From a virus: a stretch of 35,848 nucleotides of DNA. A program made the translations under genes and the position numbers. The notes beneath the pieces are model-generated. The model was not told the origin of the DNA. It was given only the letters and a program-made list of their open reading frames with translations, and ran no database searches. The DNA lies in the IMG/VR virus record IMGVR_UViG_3300025467_000038, positions 1 through 35,848 of that record. One strand, given 5' to 3'. Below, one piece after another: positions 1 to 8,360 of this stretch (the stretch's first letter is position 1; each line of letters begins with the position of its first letter).

Positions 1-1909
1 CGTCTATAACACCATTACCAGCTACTGCACCAGGAAATGCTGCATTTAAAGTAGCTTGTGGGTTACCGCCAACAGTTGGTACCGTACCAATAATAGTAAC
101 TGAAGTACCGTTTTTACCAGAGTAACCTGATGTACCTACATAACCACTATAACCAGAAATACCTGTAAAACCACTTATACCACTAAAACCAGATATACCG
201 GTGTAGCCTGAAATACCACTAAAGCCGCTATAACCTGAAATACCAGTATAACCACTTATACCGCTGAAACCAGATATACCTGTATAACCGCTAATGCCTG
301 TAAAGCCTGAGTAACCAGATGTACCAGAATAACCTGATATACCAGTATAACCAGATGTACCCGTAAAGCCTGAATAACCGCTTATACCAGTAAAACCGCT
401 AATGCCACTAAAACCAGATATACCACTAAAGCCAGAGTAACCAGAAATACCACTAAAGCCAGATATACCACTATAGCCGGTGTAACCACTAATACCGGTG
501 TAACCGCTCGCACCAGAGTAACCGCTAATACCAGTGAAGCCGGAATAACCACTAAAGCCTGAATAACCTGAAGTACCTGTAAAACCACTATAACCGGAAA
601 TACCAGAATCTCCACTAAAGCCGCTAATACCTGAGAAACCAGAATAGCTACTATAACCGGAATAACCACTTATACCGCTAAAACCAGAAGCACCGGAATA
701 GCCAGATACACCAGAACCACTAAAACCGGAATAACCTGAAATACCGCTATAACCTATATAACCAGAGTAACCACTAAAACCTGTGAAACCGCTAATACCA
801 GAATAACCAATTGGACCGCTATAACCTGAAATACCAGAGAAACCAGAATAACCAGAAGTACCTATACCACTGAAACCAGAATAACCTGAAGTACCAGAAG
901 CACCGTCTTTACCAAAAGGTAGGTTAGTTACTATTCTACTATAGTGCTCGGTACCGAGATAATAATATGCAACGTTTACACCACCACCAGCATTCGGATC
1001 AGACATATCAGTTGTCTGAGCATAAATGTCAATCTTAATTCTATCGTTAACATCTAATGGTATAGGTTCACTAATATAATACTGTGTTCTACTAAACAGT
1101 ATTTGTGCACCATAGGTTCTAGTTAATGGATCGCTAGTTACCGAAAATAATTGAGTAGCTGTAACATTATCAGCAGACAATTTGCTTACTACATATGTTA
1201 AATATGTATTTGCTGAAGCGCCTGGACCATAACAGCTATAATACGAATCAAAGTACCAACTACCTGAGTCAATTAATGACCTACCAGGAAAACCAGAAAG
1301 GGTAATTGTTTTGGTGATTGGTACTGGGTTTAATGGCTGATTAAAAAACCCTGAATCGTCTTCTGTTTCGTCTCCTATTTCTCCAGTAGGTTCAGAAAGT
1401 ACTACATAACCAGGAAATTCAGAAGGTATATTAGTAGGGTAAAGAACTAAACCGATAACCGATTGACCAGAATAACCAGACTCCCCACTATAACCAGATA
1501 AACCAGAATCCCCACTAAAACCGCTTATACCTGACGCGCCAGATGTACCGCTAAAACCAGAATAACCAGAAATACCTGTATCGCCGGAATAACCACTAAT
1601 GCCGCTAAAACCAGATTGACCATCAATACCAGAATAACCAGAATAACCTGAAGCAGCTGCAATACCAGGTAAACCAGAGTAACCAGACATACCGGTTGCA
1701 CCACTATAACCAGATTGTCCTTGAGGGCCTACATCACCTTGCGCACCTTGAGGTCCTTGAGCGGATACAGCAGAAACTGCAACTGAATACGTAGAAAATG
1801 TACCGTCTGGGTTTTGTTGTTCAAGAAACAGCAGATCCTGAGGAAGTATCACGCCTGCTGCTGACAGCTCGTGTGGATAGACTATTGACGGGTAACTAGT
1901 ATCAGCCAT
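1..1909 (-). CDS. Collagen-like tail fibre/adhesin, C-terminus off the left edge
   Basis: An open frame starts at ATG 1909 and runs without a stop to the window edge (636 complete codons), so the gene is partial at its 3' end. The N-terminal ~52 residues (MADTSYPSIVYPHELSAAG...) look like a virion-attachment segment. Residues ~53-150 are Gly-X-Y triplets, first QGPQGAQG-type and then GYSG-type. Residues ~151-333 form a non-collagenous domain. Residues ~334-601 are about 90 more Gly-X-Y triplets, mainly GYS, GIS, GFS, GFT and GTS. The last visible part (GTSVTIIGTVPTVGG...) begins another non-repeat domain. Collagen-like fibres are common in large myoviruses, where the triplets form trimeric rods; a receptor-binding tip beyond the edge is inference. 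It lies 10 nt after the 1920-2948 gene, and a late-type octamer overlaps that gene's stop. Conventional ORF calling misses it because no stop lies in the window. Confidence 0.9.
   Translation of the reverse strand, partial: MADTSYPSIVYPHELSAAGVILPQDLLFLEQQNPDGTFSTYSVAVSAVSAQGPQGAQGDVGPQGQSGYSGATGMSGYSGLPGIAAASGYSGYSGIDGQSGFSGISGYSGDTGISGYSGFSGTSGASGISGFSGDSGLSGYSGESGYSGQSVIGLVLYPTNIPSEFPGYVVLSEPTGEIGDETEDDSGFFNQPLNPVPITKTITLSGFPGRSLIDSGSWYFDSYYSCYGPGASANTYLTYVVSKLSADNVTATQLFSVTSDPLTRTYGAQILFSRTQYYISEPIPLDVNDRIKIDIYAQTTDMSDPNAGGGVNVAYYYLGTEHYSRIVTNLPFGKDGASGTSGYSGFSGIGTSGYSGFSGISGYSGPIGYSGISGFTGFSGYSGYIGYSGISGYSGFSGSGVSGYSGASGFSGISGYSGYSSYSGFSGISGFSGDSGISGYSGFTGTSGYSGFSGYSGFTGISGYSGASGYTGISGYTGYSGISGFSGISGYSGFSGISGFSGISGFTGISGYSGFTGTSGYTGISGYSGTSGYSGFTGISGYTGISGFSGISGYTGISGYSGFSGISGYTGISGFSGISGFTGISGYSGYVGTSGYSGKNGTSVTIIGTVPTVGGNPQATLNAAFPGAVAGNGVID
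109..911 (-). repeat. Long Gly-X-Y coding repeat (collagen block II)
   Basis: A degenerate 9-nt-period repeat encodes about 90 uninterrupted Gly-X-Y triplets within the fibre gene. On the plus strand it reads as endlessly varied 'accagaataacc' and 'ccactaaaacc' units. Codon-level variation is high although the peptide is almost invariant (GYSGISGFSG). Confidence 0.93.
1460..1756 (-). repeat. Gly-X-Y coding repeat (collagen block I)
   Basis: This shorter collagen block of ~33 triplets lies near the N-terminus of the fibre gene. It starts with Gln/Ala-rich triplets (QGPQGAQGDVGPQG) and changes to GYSG/GFSG triplets. One short interruption (GIAAASG) breaks the triplet register near position 1650. 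Confidence 0.85.
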
Positions 1910-1916
1910 ATTCTAT

Positions 1917-1924
1917 TACTTAGT
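1917..1924 (-). promoter_or_regulatory. Late-promoter-like octamer ACTAAGTA
   Basis: Reads ACTAAGTA on the minus strand, 7 nt before the ATG of the collagen fibre gene, and contains the stop codon of the preceding gene. It resembles the T4 late promoter TATAAATA and recurs before many genes here. Confidence 0.5.
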
Positions 1925-2948
1925 TGTTAGGGCTGCGAAGTCCGAAATAACCTAGATTTACTCCATTAGTTTCTGCAGCTAGTGCACTAGCGGTAGGTGT
2001 ATGCATACCACCACCAGCATATAGATTTACTAAAGTTATATTGCTATCGTAAGCACCATATACTCCTGTGTCTGGGTTACCGGTTACCCCGCTGTAACCG
2101 CTATAACTTAAATATCCAGATAATGGTGCGTTATGATTAGCTGTATAATCGTAAACATTATTTCTAGTGTATTTGTCAACGTTCTGAAAATAATTCTTTT
2201 CGTTTCTATTTTCAATAACTCTAGCATTATTATTACCATTAATTGTAGCAGCAAGAGGTACTGGGCCGGCAACTTTATTGTCGAATACTTGTTGGCTGAG
2301 ATTTTCTCTAGGAGATTGTGGTTCGTAGGTATAATCAAAGCGCTTACCTCTTACCATCCATATATAATGACCGAGTAATTGATTGTTTTGCCCTGAACCA
2401 GATTGATCTACACGTTCTGTTATTTCATATATCTGTCCAGATCTACCGTTTGGACGGGTAGTACCATATTCATATAACTCTATAAGATCACCTGCTTTAG
2501 GTTCAAATGTATATCTACTTGCAACTGAACTTAATGCAGAACTTGACATAGTACTTGTAAATGTTTTAATAGCAACAATAGCTGTAAGATCTGCTGTACC
2601 TTGTATACCGAATTTACTTAATATAATACTGTCATTATTAAGAGTTACTGCCATTACAATTGGTATGGGTGGTAAATACCCAGCTAAAGGCTGTTCACCA
2701 TAGAAAAAGTCGTGACCGGAAAGAGTGTATTGATTAACGTAATAATTTACGTTCATTCCGTATTGGTTTATTTGTTCAGCCCACCAATTATTAAATAGTT
2801 GGATTTGACTAGCATTATTTGTAACATCTAAATAACGTATTGGTCCGATCGCGCACTCATAACCCCCGGGTACGTTTGTACCAACTGGATATGCTGTTCC
2901 TGGTGCAATATATGGACCGGTATCTACACAATACTGAGCTATTGACAT
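1920..2948 (-). CDS. Structural/fibre-associated protein, unknown
   Basis: A 342-residue protein if started at ATG 2948 (MSIAQYCVDTGPYIAPGT). The frame stays open to 3050, but the extra 34 residues are hydrophobic, overlap the divergent gene at 3004, and lie upstream of a late-type octamer 5 nt before ATG 2948, so the shorter start is preferred. The protein is rich in Tyr, Asn and Gly and has no membrane segment. Near the C-terminus it carries a short GYLSYSGYSG stretch like the collagen-type triplets of the next gene. I do not recognise a family. The tight linkage (10 nt) to the fibre gene suggests a baseplate- or fibre-attachment protein; that is inference. Confidence 0.8.
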   Translation of the reverse strand: MSIAQYCVDTGPYIAPGTAYPVGTNVPGGYECAIGPIRYLDVTNNASQIQLFNNWWAEQINQYGMNVNYYVNQYTLSGHDFFYGEQPLAGYLPPIPIVMAVTLNNDSIILSKFGIQGTADLTAIVAIKTFTSTMSSSALSSVASRYTFEPKAGDLIELYEYGTTRPNGRSGQIYEITERVDQSGSGQNNQLLGHYIWMVRGKRFDYTYEPQSPRENLSQQVFDNKVAGPVPLAATINGNNNARVIENRNEKNYFQNVDKYTRNNVYDYTANHNAPLSGYLSYSGYSGVTGNPDTGVYGAYDSNITLVNLYAGGGMHTPTASALAAETNGVNLGYFGLRSPNN

Positions 2949-2953
2949 AAAAA

Positions 2954-2961
2954 TATTTACA
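2954..2961 (-). promoter_or_regulatory. Late-promoter-like octamer TGTAAATA
   Basis: TGTAAATA on the minus strand, 5 nt before ATG 2948. It supports that start over the longer open frame. Confidence 0.5.
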
Positions 2962-2987
2962 ATATCTATAGAATTAATCAGCATTAT

Positions 2988-2995
2988 ACTAAATA
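2988..2995 (+). promoter_or_regulatory. Late-promoter-like octamer ACTAAATA
   Basis: ACTAAATA, 8 nt before ATG 3004. It is back-to-back with the octamer at 2954-2961, making a compact divergent promoter region. Confidence 0.5.
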
Positions 2996-3003
2996 ATATT
3001 ACA

Positions 3004-4014
3004 ATGAGTAAGATAAAGAGTTTATCCGAGTTGGGTGATTTGTATGGCACGATTCAAGAATCTGCTGTCAACCAGCCTGCAATTGATATGGGCAATAATA
3101 TGCCTGATATCCTTTTAACAGATGCTACACAATATGTACCAGCTGGAAAAGCCCCTAAAACAGGTTCTGCTTTCGGTAAAGAAGACGGTATTGAAGAAGT
3201 AGCTAAAGGCACGGGTCCAGAAGCTGCGGATAACTTTGATAAGAAACTTGCTAAAGAAGCTGATCTTACAAAAGCTGGTGAAGCTACAAAGGGTGTAGCT
3301 AAAGAAACTAAAAAGGAAACTAAAGAAAAGAGGGAAGCTCTTCCTGATAAAGAAGAAAAAGTAGAAGAGACTGTAGATTCTGCTTCGAAAACTCCTAAAT
3401 ATAAGAAACAACAATTTATTATGCCTAAATCAAAATTCCAACAATTGTATGAGGACGCAATGCAAAAAGGTCCTTTCGTTAAAGAAGAAGAAGAAATGGC
3501 TCCTATCGCCCCTGCAGCAGATGATACTAGTGCAGAGATCGATGCTGAACCAACTGGTACAGAAGAGAAGCCTTTGACCCACGAAGAGATTATCGAAATG
3601 CTTGAAAAAGCACTAGAAGCTCTTAAGAAGCACGCTGGTTATGAAGATACCCACGGTGGTAAAGACATCAGCGCTGGTGGAGAAGAAGAAACAGCTCATA
3701 TGGAAGACTCTTCCGAAGAAGAAGAGGAAGAAGAAGAATCAGCAATGGAAGAAGCTGTTGATGCTGAAGATCTAGGTCACCCACTTGAAGGTGCTAAATC
3801 AGAAGAGCTCAAAGATGGTCACAAGATTCATAAAGTCGGTGGTTCAGGTGTAACTAAAGTTAAAGGCGCTGCTTCAGAGCAGGGCGCTAACTTTAAGAAC
3901 GAGCCAGCTCCTAAGAAAGAAAAAGAATCAGCTCATCTTAAAGACGGACATAAACTTCACACAGTCGGTAGCTTAAAGCCAACTAAGGGTGAAGAAAATA
4001 TGTTCACACAATAA
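3004..4014 (+). CDS. Charged Glu/Lys-rich repeat protein beside terminase
   Basis: A 336-residue, highly charged, low-complexity protein. The N-terminal ~30 residues look ordered (MSKIKSLSELGDLYGTIQES). The middle alternates Lys- and Glu-rich stretches, and an acidic run of about nine Glu residues falls near residues 240-250. Two copies of a Leu-Lys-Asp-Gly-His-Lys module start at residues ~269 and ~312, each followed by a similar Val-Gly...Thr-Lys tail. A short segment (IMPKSKFQQLYEDAM, residues ~139-153) may be an interaction helix. It is a single-gene unit: octamer promoter upstream and a hairpin terminator 40 nt downstream. Its composition and its place beside the terminase resemble phage scaffold or prohead-core proteins, but I cannot assign it, and no protease site was established. 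Confidence 0.82.
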   Translation: MSKIKSLSELGDLYGTIQESAVNQPAIDMGNNMPDILLTDATQYVPAGKAPKTGSAFGKEDGIEEVAKGTGPEAADNFDKKLAKEADLTKAGEATKGVAKETKKETKEKREALPDKEEKVEETVDSASKTPKYKKQQFIMPKSKFQQLYEDAMQKGPFVKEEEEMAPIAPAADDTSAEIDAEPTGTEEKPLTHEEIIEMLEKALEALKKHAGYEDTHGGKDISAGGEEETAHMEDSSEEEEEEEESAMEEAVDAEDLGHPLEGAKSEELKDGHKIHKVGGSGVTKVKGAASEQGANFKNEPAPKKEKESAHLKDGHKLHTVGSLKPTKGEENMFTQ

Positions 4015-4052
4015 GTTTTTAGGCATAACTTAATTCGGAGTTAAATTCTCCT

Positions 4053-4079
4053 AAAACCCGCTGCAAAGCGGGTTTTTTT
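4053..4079 (+). terminator. Rho-independent terminator
   Basis: A perfect hairpin AAAACCCGC-TGCAAA-GCGGGTTTT is followed by a run of seven T. It sits between the convergent genes 3004-4014 and 4078-5850 and reaches the terminase stop codon. On the minus strand the trailing U-run is weaker, so it mainly serves the plus strand and may act on both. Confidence 0.9.
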
Positions 4080-5850
4080 ATCTTAGAAACCTGTTACCTA
4101 AGATACTTGGTACGGTTGTACCAGGATAACGCCATCCCTGTTCGTGTAATTCATCTAGGTCAGAGTTAACCTGATCATTTGGTTTATTACCAATAAAGAC
4201 AGGATTGTACGGTACTATGTTTTCTTCTTTTTCTGTACCAAACTTTCTATACATTTCAGATGGCTTTGGAAAACTCACTACAAAAGGGTCCCAGTTGTTA
4301 GGTAACATTTTTAACGGTCTACCATTAGCATCTTGCTGAGTTACTTCATAGAATTGTTCTACTACTTTAGGTTCTAATATAAACATTGCCCATATAAGAG
4401 CTTCTACTCTATCGTCCAAATACTTATCTGATTGTTTCTTCCACACCCCGTTATCTTGACGTATGTATGTTTTAAATTCGTTTATAGTTTCCTTATCGTA
4501 TAGTTTAACGCAGCGCAATACGTTCATCCAATAACGAAAATTGGACATTGAATTAAACTTACTATTAGTATGAGCGTAAACACCTAAGCGATTATCCTTT
4601 TCAGCTTTTTCAGTGAACGAACCCATACTTGGAGTATACTTTACTATATTAGGATATTGATGAGTATTAACTAAAGCATCTATAACAGATGCACCGCAAT
4701 TATTGCGTTCAATTAGCAACGGTGGGTTACCCCATTGACCGGCTATTTCTAATAATTTCCCAGCAAAATTAAACGGGTCTAGTTTATTATTAGCATATGT
4801 AGCGACCTGTTCTATGTTAGTTAAATCTGTTACATCTACTACCTGTATAACAGAGTTAGCTCTACCAATACCTTCTCCAACGTCAACACCTATACTATAG
4901 AAGTGTCCGTCGATATGATCTTTGTATATTTTAAATGTATTTTCATCATCTACAAACACAGGTTCCGGTGCATTAGCAGTAAGTTCATCTAACTGGTCTT
5001 TATCGAATATGTTTTCACCAGCCGCTCTAAACTCATTACCATATTCTTGATTAAAAGCTTCCACAGAACCTAGCGCTCTTGCAGTCATTTCTTTCCATTG
5101 TTCATCTCTACCAGGTACCTCCCACCAGTCTACTCTTTCACTATGCCAGCCGTTTTTATTTGCAACTGCATCTGTGTATGTGTTAAAAAATAAATTGCCT
5201 ACACCGTTAGGGGTAGATAGCATAAAAATTTTTGATTTTTTAGAAGACGAAATAACAGGAAATACCGATTCCCAAAAGTCGTCCATAAACTCTGGTGGAA
5301 TAAAGGCGGCTTCGTCTATGAGTAGACAATTAATAGACTCACCTCTGGCAGCATCAGATGTCGTAGTACTAATACCAATTGAACTACCATTAGCTAGTAC
5401 TAAGCCTGTTTTAGCATATTCTATTACACCAGGCTTCATATAATTGGGTAACATTTCATATGCTAAACGAATACGTTTAAATATATTAATAGCAGTGCCT
5501 TCTTTATTAGCAATTAATAGTACTCGAAAATCGTCTTGGAAGCAAACCATCCACAAAGCAAATATAGTTAAAATGGTAGTTTTACCAATTTGACGGCTTG
5601 CTAACACAACGTTAAATCTATTTTCTACTAGGGCTTTTAATATACGTTTTTGGTAAGGGTAAAGTTTAATTGGTTGTTTGCCTTCGTCTAGATTAACAAT
5701 ATAAAAGAAACGAGAGAAGTGTAATATAGATTTGCGAGCTCTTTCTAGATCTTCCACCATTTCTGGTGTCCAGTTAAATTGTGTTTCTGGAACAGGTAAG
5801 TTCTTATTACCTAAGTAGAACGTTGTCTGATCTTTTTTTGCCCGTGGCAT
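4078..5850 (-). CDS. terL: Terminase large subunit (T4 gp17-like)
   Basis: A 590-residue DNA-packaging motor. It hydrolyses ATP to translocate DNA into the prohead and cuts the concatemer. Visible motifs are the Walker A-type SRQIGKTT at residues 85-92, Walker B with catalytic Glu in CLLIDEAAF (D179, E180), the coupling motif LSTPNG at 211-216, and the RNase H-like nuclease domain starting YSIGVDVGEG (D323) with LIERNN downstream. Length is close to T4 gp17 (610). The start at ATG 5850 follows an octamer by 5 nt. It is transcribed away from the tail genes, whereas in T4 gene 17 runs in the same direction as gene 18. No small terminase subunit is recognisable nearby. Confidence 0.97.
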   Translation of the reverse strand: MPRAKKDQTTFYLGNKNLPVPETQFNWTPEMVEDLERARKSILHFSRFFYIVNLDEGKQPIKLYPYQKRILKALVENRFNVVLASRQIGKTTILTIFALWMVCFQDDFRVLLIANKEGTAINIFKRIRLAYEMLPNYMKPGVIEYAKTGLVLANGSSIGISTTTSDAARGESINCLLIDEAAFIPPEFMDDFWESVFPVISSSKKSKIFMLSTPNGVGNLFFNTYTDAVANKNGWHSERVDWWEVPGRDEQWKEMTARALGSVEAFNQEYGNEFRAAGENIFDKDQLDELTANAPEPVFVDDENTFKIYKDHIDGHFYSIGVDVGEGIGRANSVIQVVDVTDLTNIEQVATYANNKLDPFNFAGKLLEIAGQWGNPPLLIERNNCGASVIDALVNTHQYPNIVKYTPSMGSFTEKAEKDNRLGVYAHTNSKFNSMSNFRYWMNVLRCVKLYDKETINEFKTYIRQDNGVWKKQSDKYLDDRVEALIWAMFILEPKVVEQFYEVTQQDANGRPLKMLPNNWDPFVVSFPKPSEMYRKFGTEKEENIVPYNPVFIGNKPNDQVNSDLDELHEQGWRYPGTTVPSILGNRFLR

Positions 5851-5855
5851 ACTAA

Positions 5856-5863
5856 TACTTATA
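5856..5863 (-). promoter_or_regulatory. Late-promoter-like octamer TATAAGTA
   Basis: TATAAGTA on the minus strand, 5 nt before the terminase ATG. This is the TAAGTA variant that is common in this window. Confidence 0.55.
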
Positions 5864-5872
5864 TGGATATTT

Positions 5873-5891
5873 TATAAATCCAATATAAATC
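5873..5891 (+). promoter_or_regulatory. Two tandem TATAAATC octamers
   Basis: TATAAATC occurs at 5873-5880 and again at 5884-5891. The second copy is 6 nt before ATG 5898. Both lie in the divergent spacer with the terminase promoter. The last base departs from the T4 consensus TATAAATA. Confidence 0.45.
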
Positions 5892-5897
5892 ACAGTG

Positions 5898-6593
5898 ATG
5901 AATGGCTTATCACTTACCGGAAACAAGTTTAACACTGAAGGTTATTGGCGTACGCCTTTATTAAATTATATTGATATTAGGTTTACACACGGCCCTAATC
6001 CAGTTTATCCTGGGCCAGAGTTCTTAGAATTATTTGATCAAGAAGGGTACGTAATAACGAGACTAGAGCAAAACTATGCGGAAGTTAATGGTACCCAGCT
6101 AGACTTACATTATAAAGATCAGCATTGTATAAAGAGAAAATGGATGGTACAGGATGAAGCGTATATTAAAAAAGAAGGCGTATTTACCGGGGCTTGTCTT
6201 AACCATAGTCTATTTCTTGAACGTAGAGGCTTTGCTGATAAAGCTTTAGAACAACTTAAAGAGTGGGCTGTATGGAACACTCAAATGTATAAGCTTATTA
6301 ATTTAAAACCAAAATGGGGTATAGACTTTTCAATAGACTACACTGATAAAGAAGGTAACGCTATTGAAGTAATACATTACGAGCACGATGAGTTTAGCCT
6401 TGATGCTATAGAAGAACGTAGAAATGAAGTAGAAGGTAAGTTTTTAAACACGGATTGGAATGATTTTGCTATTGAAATCTTAAAACGAAAAGACGAATGG
6501 ATAAATCTAGATTTATTTGCACAAGGTGACTGGAAGTGTGCGTATTTAGGCATAAAAACAGACAGTCAGAAAATGATATCCTGGGCAGTTTAA
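5898..6593 (+). CDS. Conserved-looking phage protein, unknown
   Basis: A 231-residue soluble protein (MNGLSLTGNKFNTEGYWRTPLLNYIDIRFTHG...). A GTG codon directly before the ATG would add one residue; ATG 5898 is preferred because of octamer spacing. It is rich in aromatic residues (Trp, Tyr), has a mixed alpha/beta pattern, and has no membrane segment, signal peptide or catalytic motif that I recognise. It is the first gene of the plus-strand block between terminase and tail genes, where T4-like phages often carry neck or tail-completion proteins, but the sequence does not identify it as one. Gene 6623 follows after 29 nt with its own octamer. Confidence 0.8.
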   Translation: MNGLSLTGNKFNTEGYWRTPLLNYIDIRFTHGPNPVYPGPEFLELFDQEGYVITRLEQNYAEVNGTQLDLHYKDQHCIKRKWMVQDEAYIKKEGVFTGACLNHSLFLERRGFADKALEQLKEWAVWNTQMYKLINLKPKWGIDFSIDYTDKEGNAIEVIHYEHDEFSLDAIEERRNEVEGKFLNTDWNDFAIEILKRKDEWINLDLFAQGDWKCAYLGIKTDSQKMISWAV

Positions 6594-6604
6594 GTTGATT
6601 ATTA

Positions 6605-6612
6605 TGTAAATA
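6605..6612 (+). promoter_or_regulatory. Late-promoter-like octamer TGTAAATA
   Basis: TGTAAATA, 10 nt before ATG 6623. Confidence 0.45.
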
Positions 6613-6622
6613 TCTACATAGT

Positions 6623-7690
6623 ATGTTACAAACCGATAGCAGTCTCACATTTCAGTATCACGACGAACTCAATCCGTTGATATGGGAACAGGGTGTACTT
6701 AAACCTGAAATAAAAGAAAAGCTGCTACAAACTGCAGAAGCATTTCTCGAAACTGTAGAAATACCAGTTGACGTAGAAGATATAACCTTGACTGGTTCTT
6801 TGGCTAATTACAATTACACTAATTACAGCGATTTTGACTTACATATTATAACAGATTGTAGAGAGTACAATATTAATAAAGATATACTCAAAGATTATTT
6901 TAAAGCTAAAAAAACAGTCTGGAACAGCTCTCACGAAATAAAAATCAAAGGCTACGATGTTGAGGTCTACATACAAGACATTTTAGAGCCTCATCATTCT
7001 TCAGGTGTATATTCTATTAAAAACAATGAATGGCTAGTTAAACCGGTTAAAGCTGAACACGTTGATAAAAAAGCTATACTTAAAAAAGTAGAAGCTATGA
7101 AACAAATGATCGATCACGCATTAAGCGATGATTGTGACTTAGAGTGTGCAGAAATGGTGAAATCGAAGTTATTAAAAATGAGACAGGCCGGACTAGAAAA
7201 AGACGGAGAGTTCTCTGCGGAAAACTTAGCTTTTAAAGAGCTAAGAAGATCTAAAGATTTAGAAAGATTAATATTAGGTGTAATTGCTAAAAAAGATAAA
7301 GAACTGTCCTTAAACCAGGAGAGTACATTTAAAAACTATTTTAGTATGCCTGGTATACAAAAAAGCGGTAAGGGTAGTCGCGGTCCTAGACACCAAGGGG
7401 TGACGGCTGGTTTAAGTAAGCTTGCAAAAGCTAATACAAAATCAGTCAATGTAGTCGCTAAAGTACATAGCGGAATGGAGACGCCTTTTCACGAAATTGA
7501 GAATCTAAAAAAGAAACCTCAAGGTAAAACTTATATTACACCTCAACTAGCTCATACTATTACCGGTCATTACAATATGAATATAGATAAGGTCAGTAAC
7601 GGAGAACCACGCGGTTTAAGCACTAGTGGTATCAAGATCGGTTACGATCCTGTTGTAAAAAAATACTATTTAATTAAAAATAAAAAATAA
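6623..7690 (+). CDS. Nucleotidyltransferase-fold protein with extra C-terminal domain
   Basis: A 355-residue protein. Residues 57-74 carry the pol-beta-superfamily signature: Thr-Gly-Ser (57-59) followed by Tyr-Ser-Asp-Phe-Asp (D70, D72), which would bind metal and nucleotide. A likely third acidic residue is in VEVYIQD (E114). Family members transfer nucleotides to tRNA, proteins or small molecules; the substrate here is unknown. The N-terminal ~240 residues hold this domain and a helical region. The C-terminal ~110 residues are basic, rich in Gly, Lys and Thr, and resemble no domain I know. Its stop overlaps the next start (TAATG), so it is coupled to a tube-fold tail protein, and late expression with the tail is likely. 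Confidence 0.82.
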   Translation: MLQTDSSLTFQYHDELNPLIWEQGVLKPEIKEKLLQTAEAFLETVEIPVDVEDITLTGSLANYNYTNYSDFDLHIITDCREYNINKDILKDYFKAKKTVWNSSHEIKIKGYDVEVYIQDILEPHHSSGVYSIKNNEWLVKPVKAEHVDKKAILKKVEAMKQMIDHALSDDCDLECAEMVKSKLLKMRQAGLEKDGEFSAENLAFKELRRSKDLERLILGVIAKKDKELSLNQESTFKNYFSMPGIQKSGKGSRGPRHQGVTAGLSKLAKANTKSVNVVAKVHSGMETPFHEIENLKKKPQGKTYITPQLAHTITGHYNMNIDKVSNGEPRGLSTSGIKIGYDPVVKKYYLIKNKK

Positions 7691-8310
7691 TGAGCGAAAC
7701 TCCAAATTACCAACAAGCTATACTCAATAAAAGTAGAAAAGATAAATTTCTATTAGTGTTGGATTTGCCTGATGTTCTTAAAAAAATTAACGCAGTAAGC
7801 CAGGAAGGTAGAGAAAGTAAGAGTGTGTTTCTAGATTCTTTACAATATTCAGTTTACGGTACTGTAGTGCCTCCAACTAATATTAACGCTGCAGCTCTAT
7901 CATATGCAGGCCAAACTTTAAGTCTATCTACAGGTAAGAGAGAAAAATATGCAGATATAACAGTTAACTTTACAGTTGACAATGGATTCAATAACTGGTG
8001 GGTATTGTGGAAGTGGCTGGATTATATAAACGGAGCGCAAACCAGTATACAGGATTCTGATAACTTAAACCCGGCAGCTACTGATTTTCAAGGCAGGCCA
8101 TTTTATGCAAGTACCGGTAATTTACAACCTTACCAAACCACCATTAATGTGTTTGGTTTGGATGAATACAACAATAAGAAAATCCGTTGGACGTATTCAA
8201 AAGCATTTATTACCAATTTAACTGGAATAACTTATAGTTATAGAGATGCTGAACAACTTGAGTCCTCGTTTACGTTCTCATTTAGTCAGTTAAATGCAGA
8301 ATTACTTTAA
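7690..8310 (+). CDS. Tail tube-fold protein (gp19-like, diverged)
   Basis: A 206-residue protein. It has the general pattern of myovirus tube proteins: an N-terminal FLLVLDLPDVL strand, a central beta-rich region (YGTVVPPTNINAAALSYAGQ), WWVLWKWLDYINGA where gp19 proteins have their helix, and a C-terminal FITNLTGITYSYRDAEQ...FTFSF strand pair resembling the gp19 ending. The start overlaps the previous stop (TAATG). It precedes the sheath gene, where T4 has neck and tail-terminator genes, so it could instead be a tail-completion or terminator protein. The fold call is by eye and less certain than for 10697-11218. Confidence 0.68.
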   Translation: MSETPNYQQAILNKSRKDKFLLVLDLPDVLKKINAVSQEGRESKSVFLDSLQYSVYGTVVPPTNINAAALSYAGQTLSLSTGKREKYADITVNFTVDNGFNNWWVLWKWLDYINGAQTSIQDSDNLNPAATDFQGRPFYASTGNLQPYQTTINVFGLDEYNNKKIRWTYSKAFITNLTGITYSYRDAEQLESSFTFSFSQLNAELL

Positions 8311-8336
8311 ACTTACAGAGTTTCGTTTCGAAATAG

Positions 8337-8344
8337 CCTAAATA
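8337..8344 (+). promoter_or_regulatory. Late-promoter-like octamer CCTAAATA
   Basis: CCTAAATA, 16 nt before the sheath ATG 8361. This is one of the longest leaders among the octamer-linked genes. Confidence 0.5.
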
Positions 8345-8360
8345 ATAGTATATCACTACT

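Noticed and set aside
382-669. 95-residue minus-strand ORF, hydrophobic Val/Leu repeats
   Set aside because: It is an out-of-frame reading of the collagen-coding repeat; the true frame starts at 1909.
100-905. Possible CRISPR or satellite array
   Set aside because: The units have a 9-nt codon-phased period with synonymous variation and no unique spacers, so it is a Gly-X-Y coding repeat.
2949-3050. Longer N-terminus for the 1920-2948 protein
   Set aside because: It is hydrophobic, overlaps the divergent gene 3004 and lies upstream of the octamer that fits ATG 2948.
3115-3414. Phe-rich minus-strand ORF opposite 3004-4014
   Set aside because: It is the antisense shadow of Lys/Glu codons and has no promoter.
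4037-4051. Small hairpin GGAG-TTAAATT-CTCC before the terminator
   Set aside because: A four-base stem is too weak to support a separate element.
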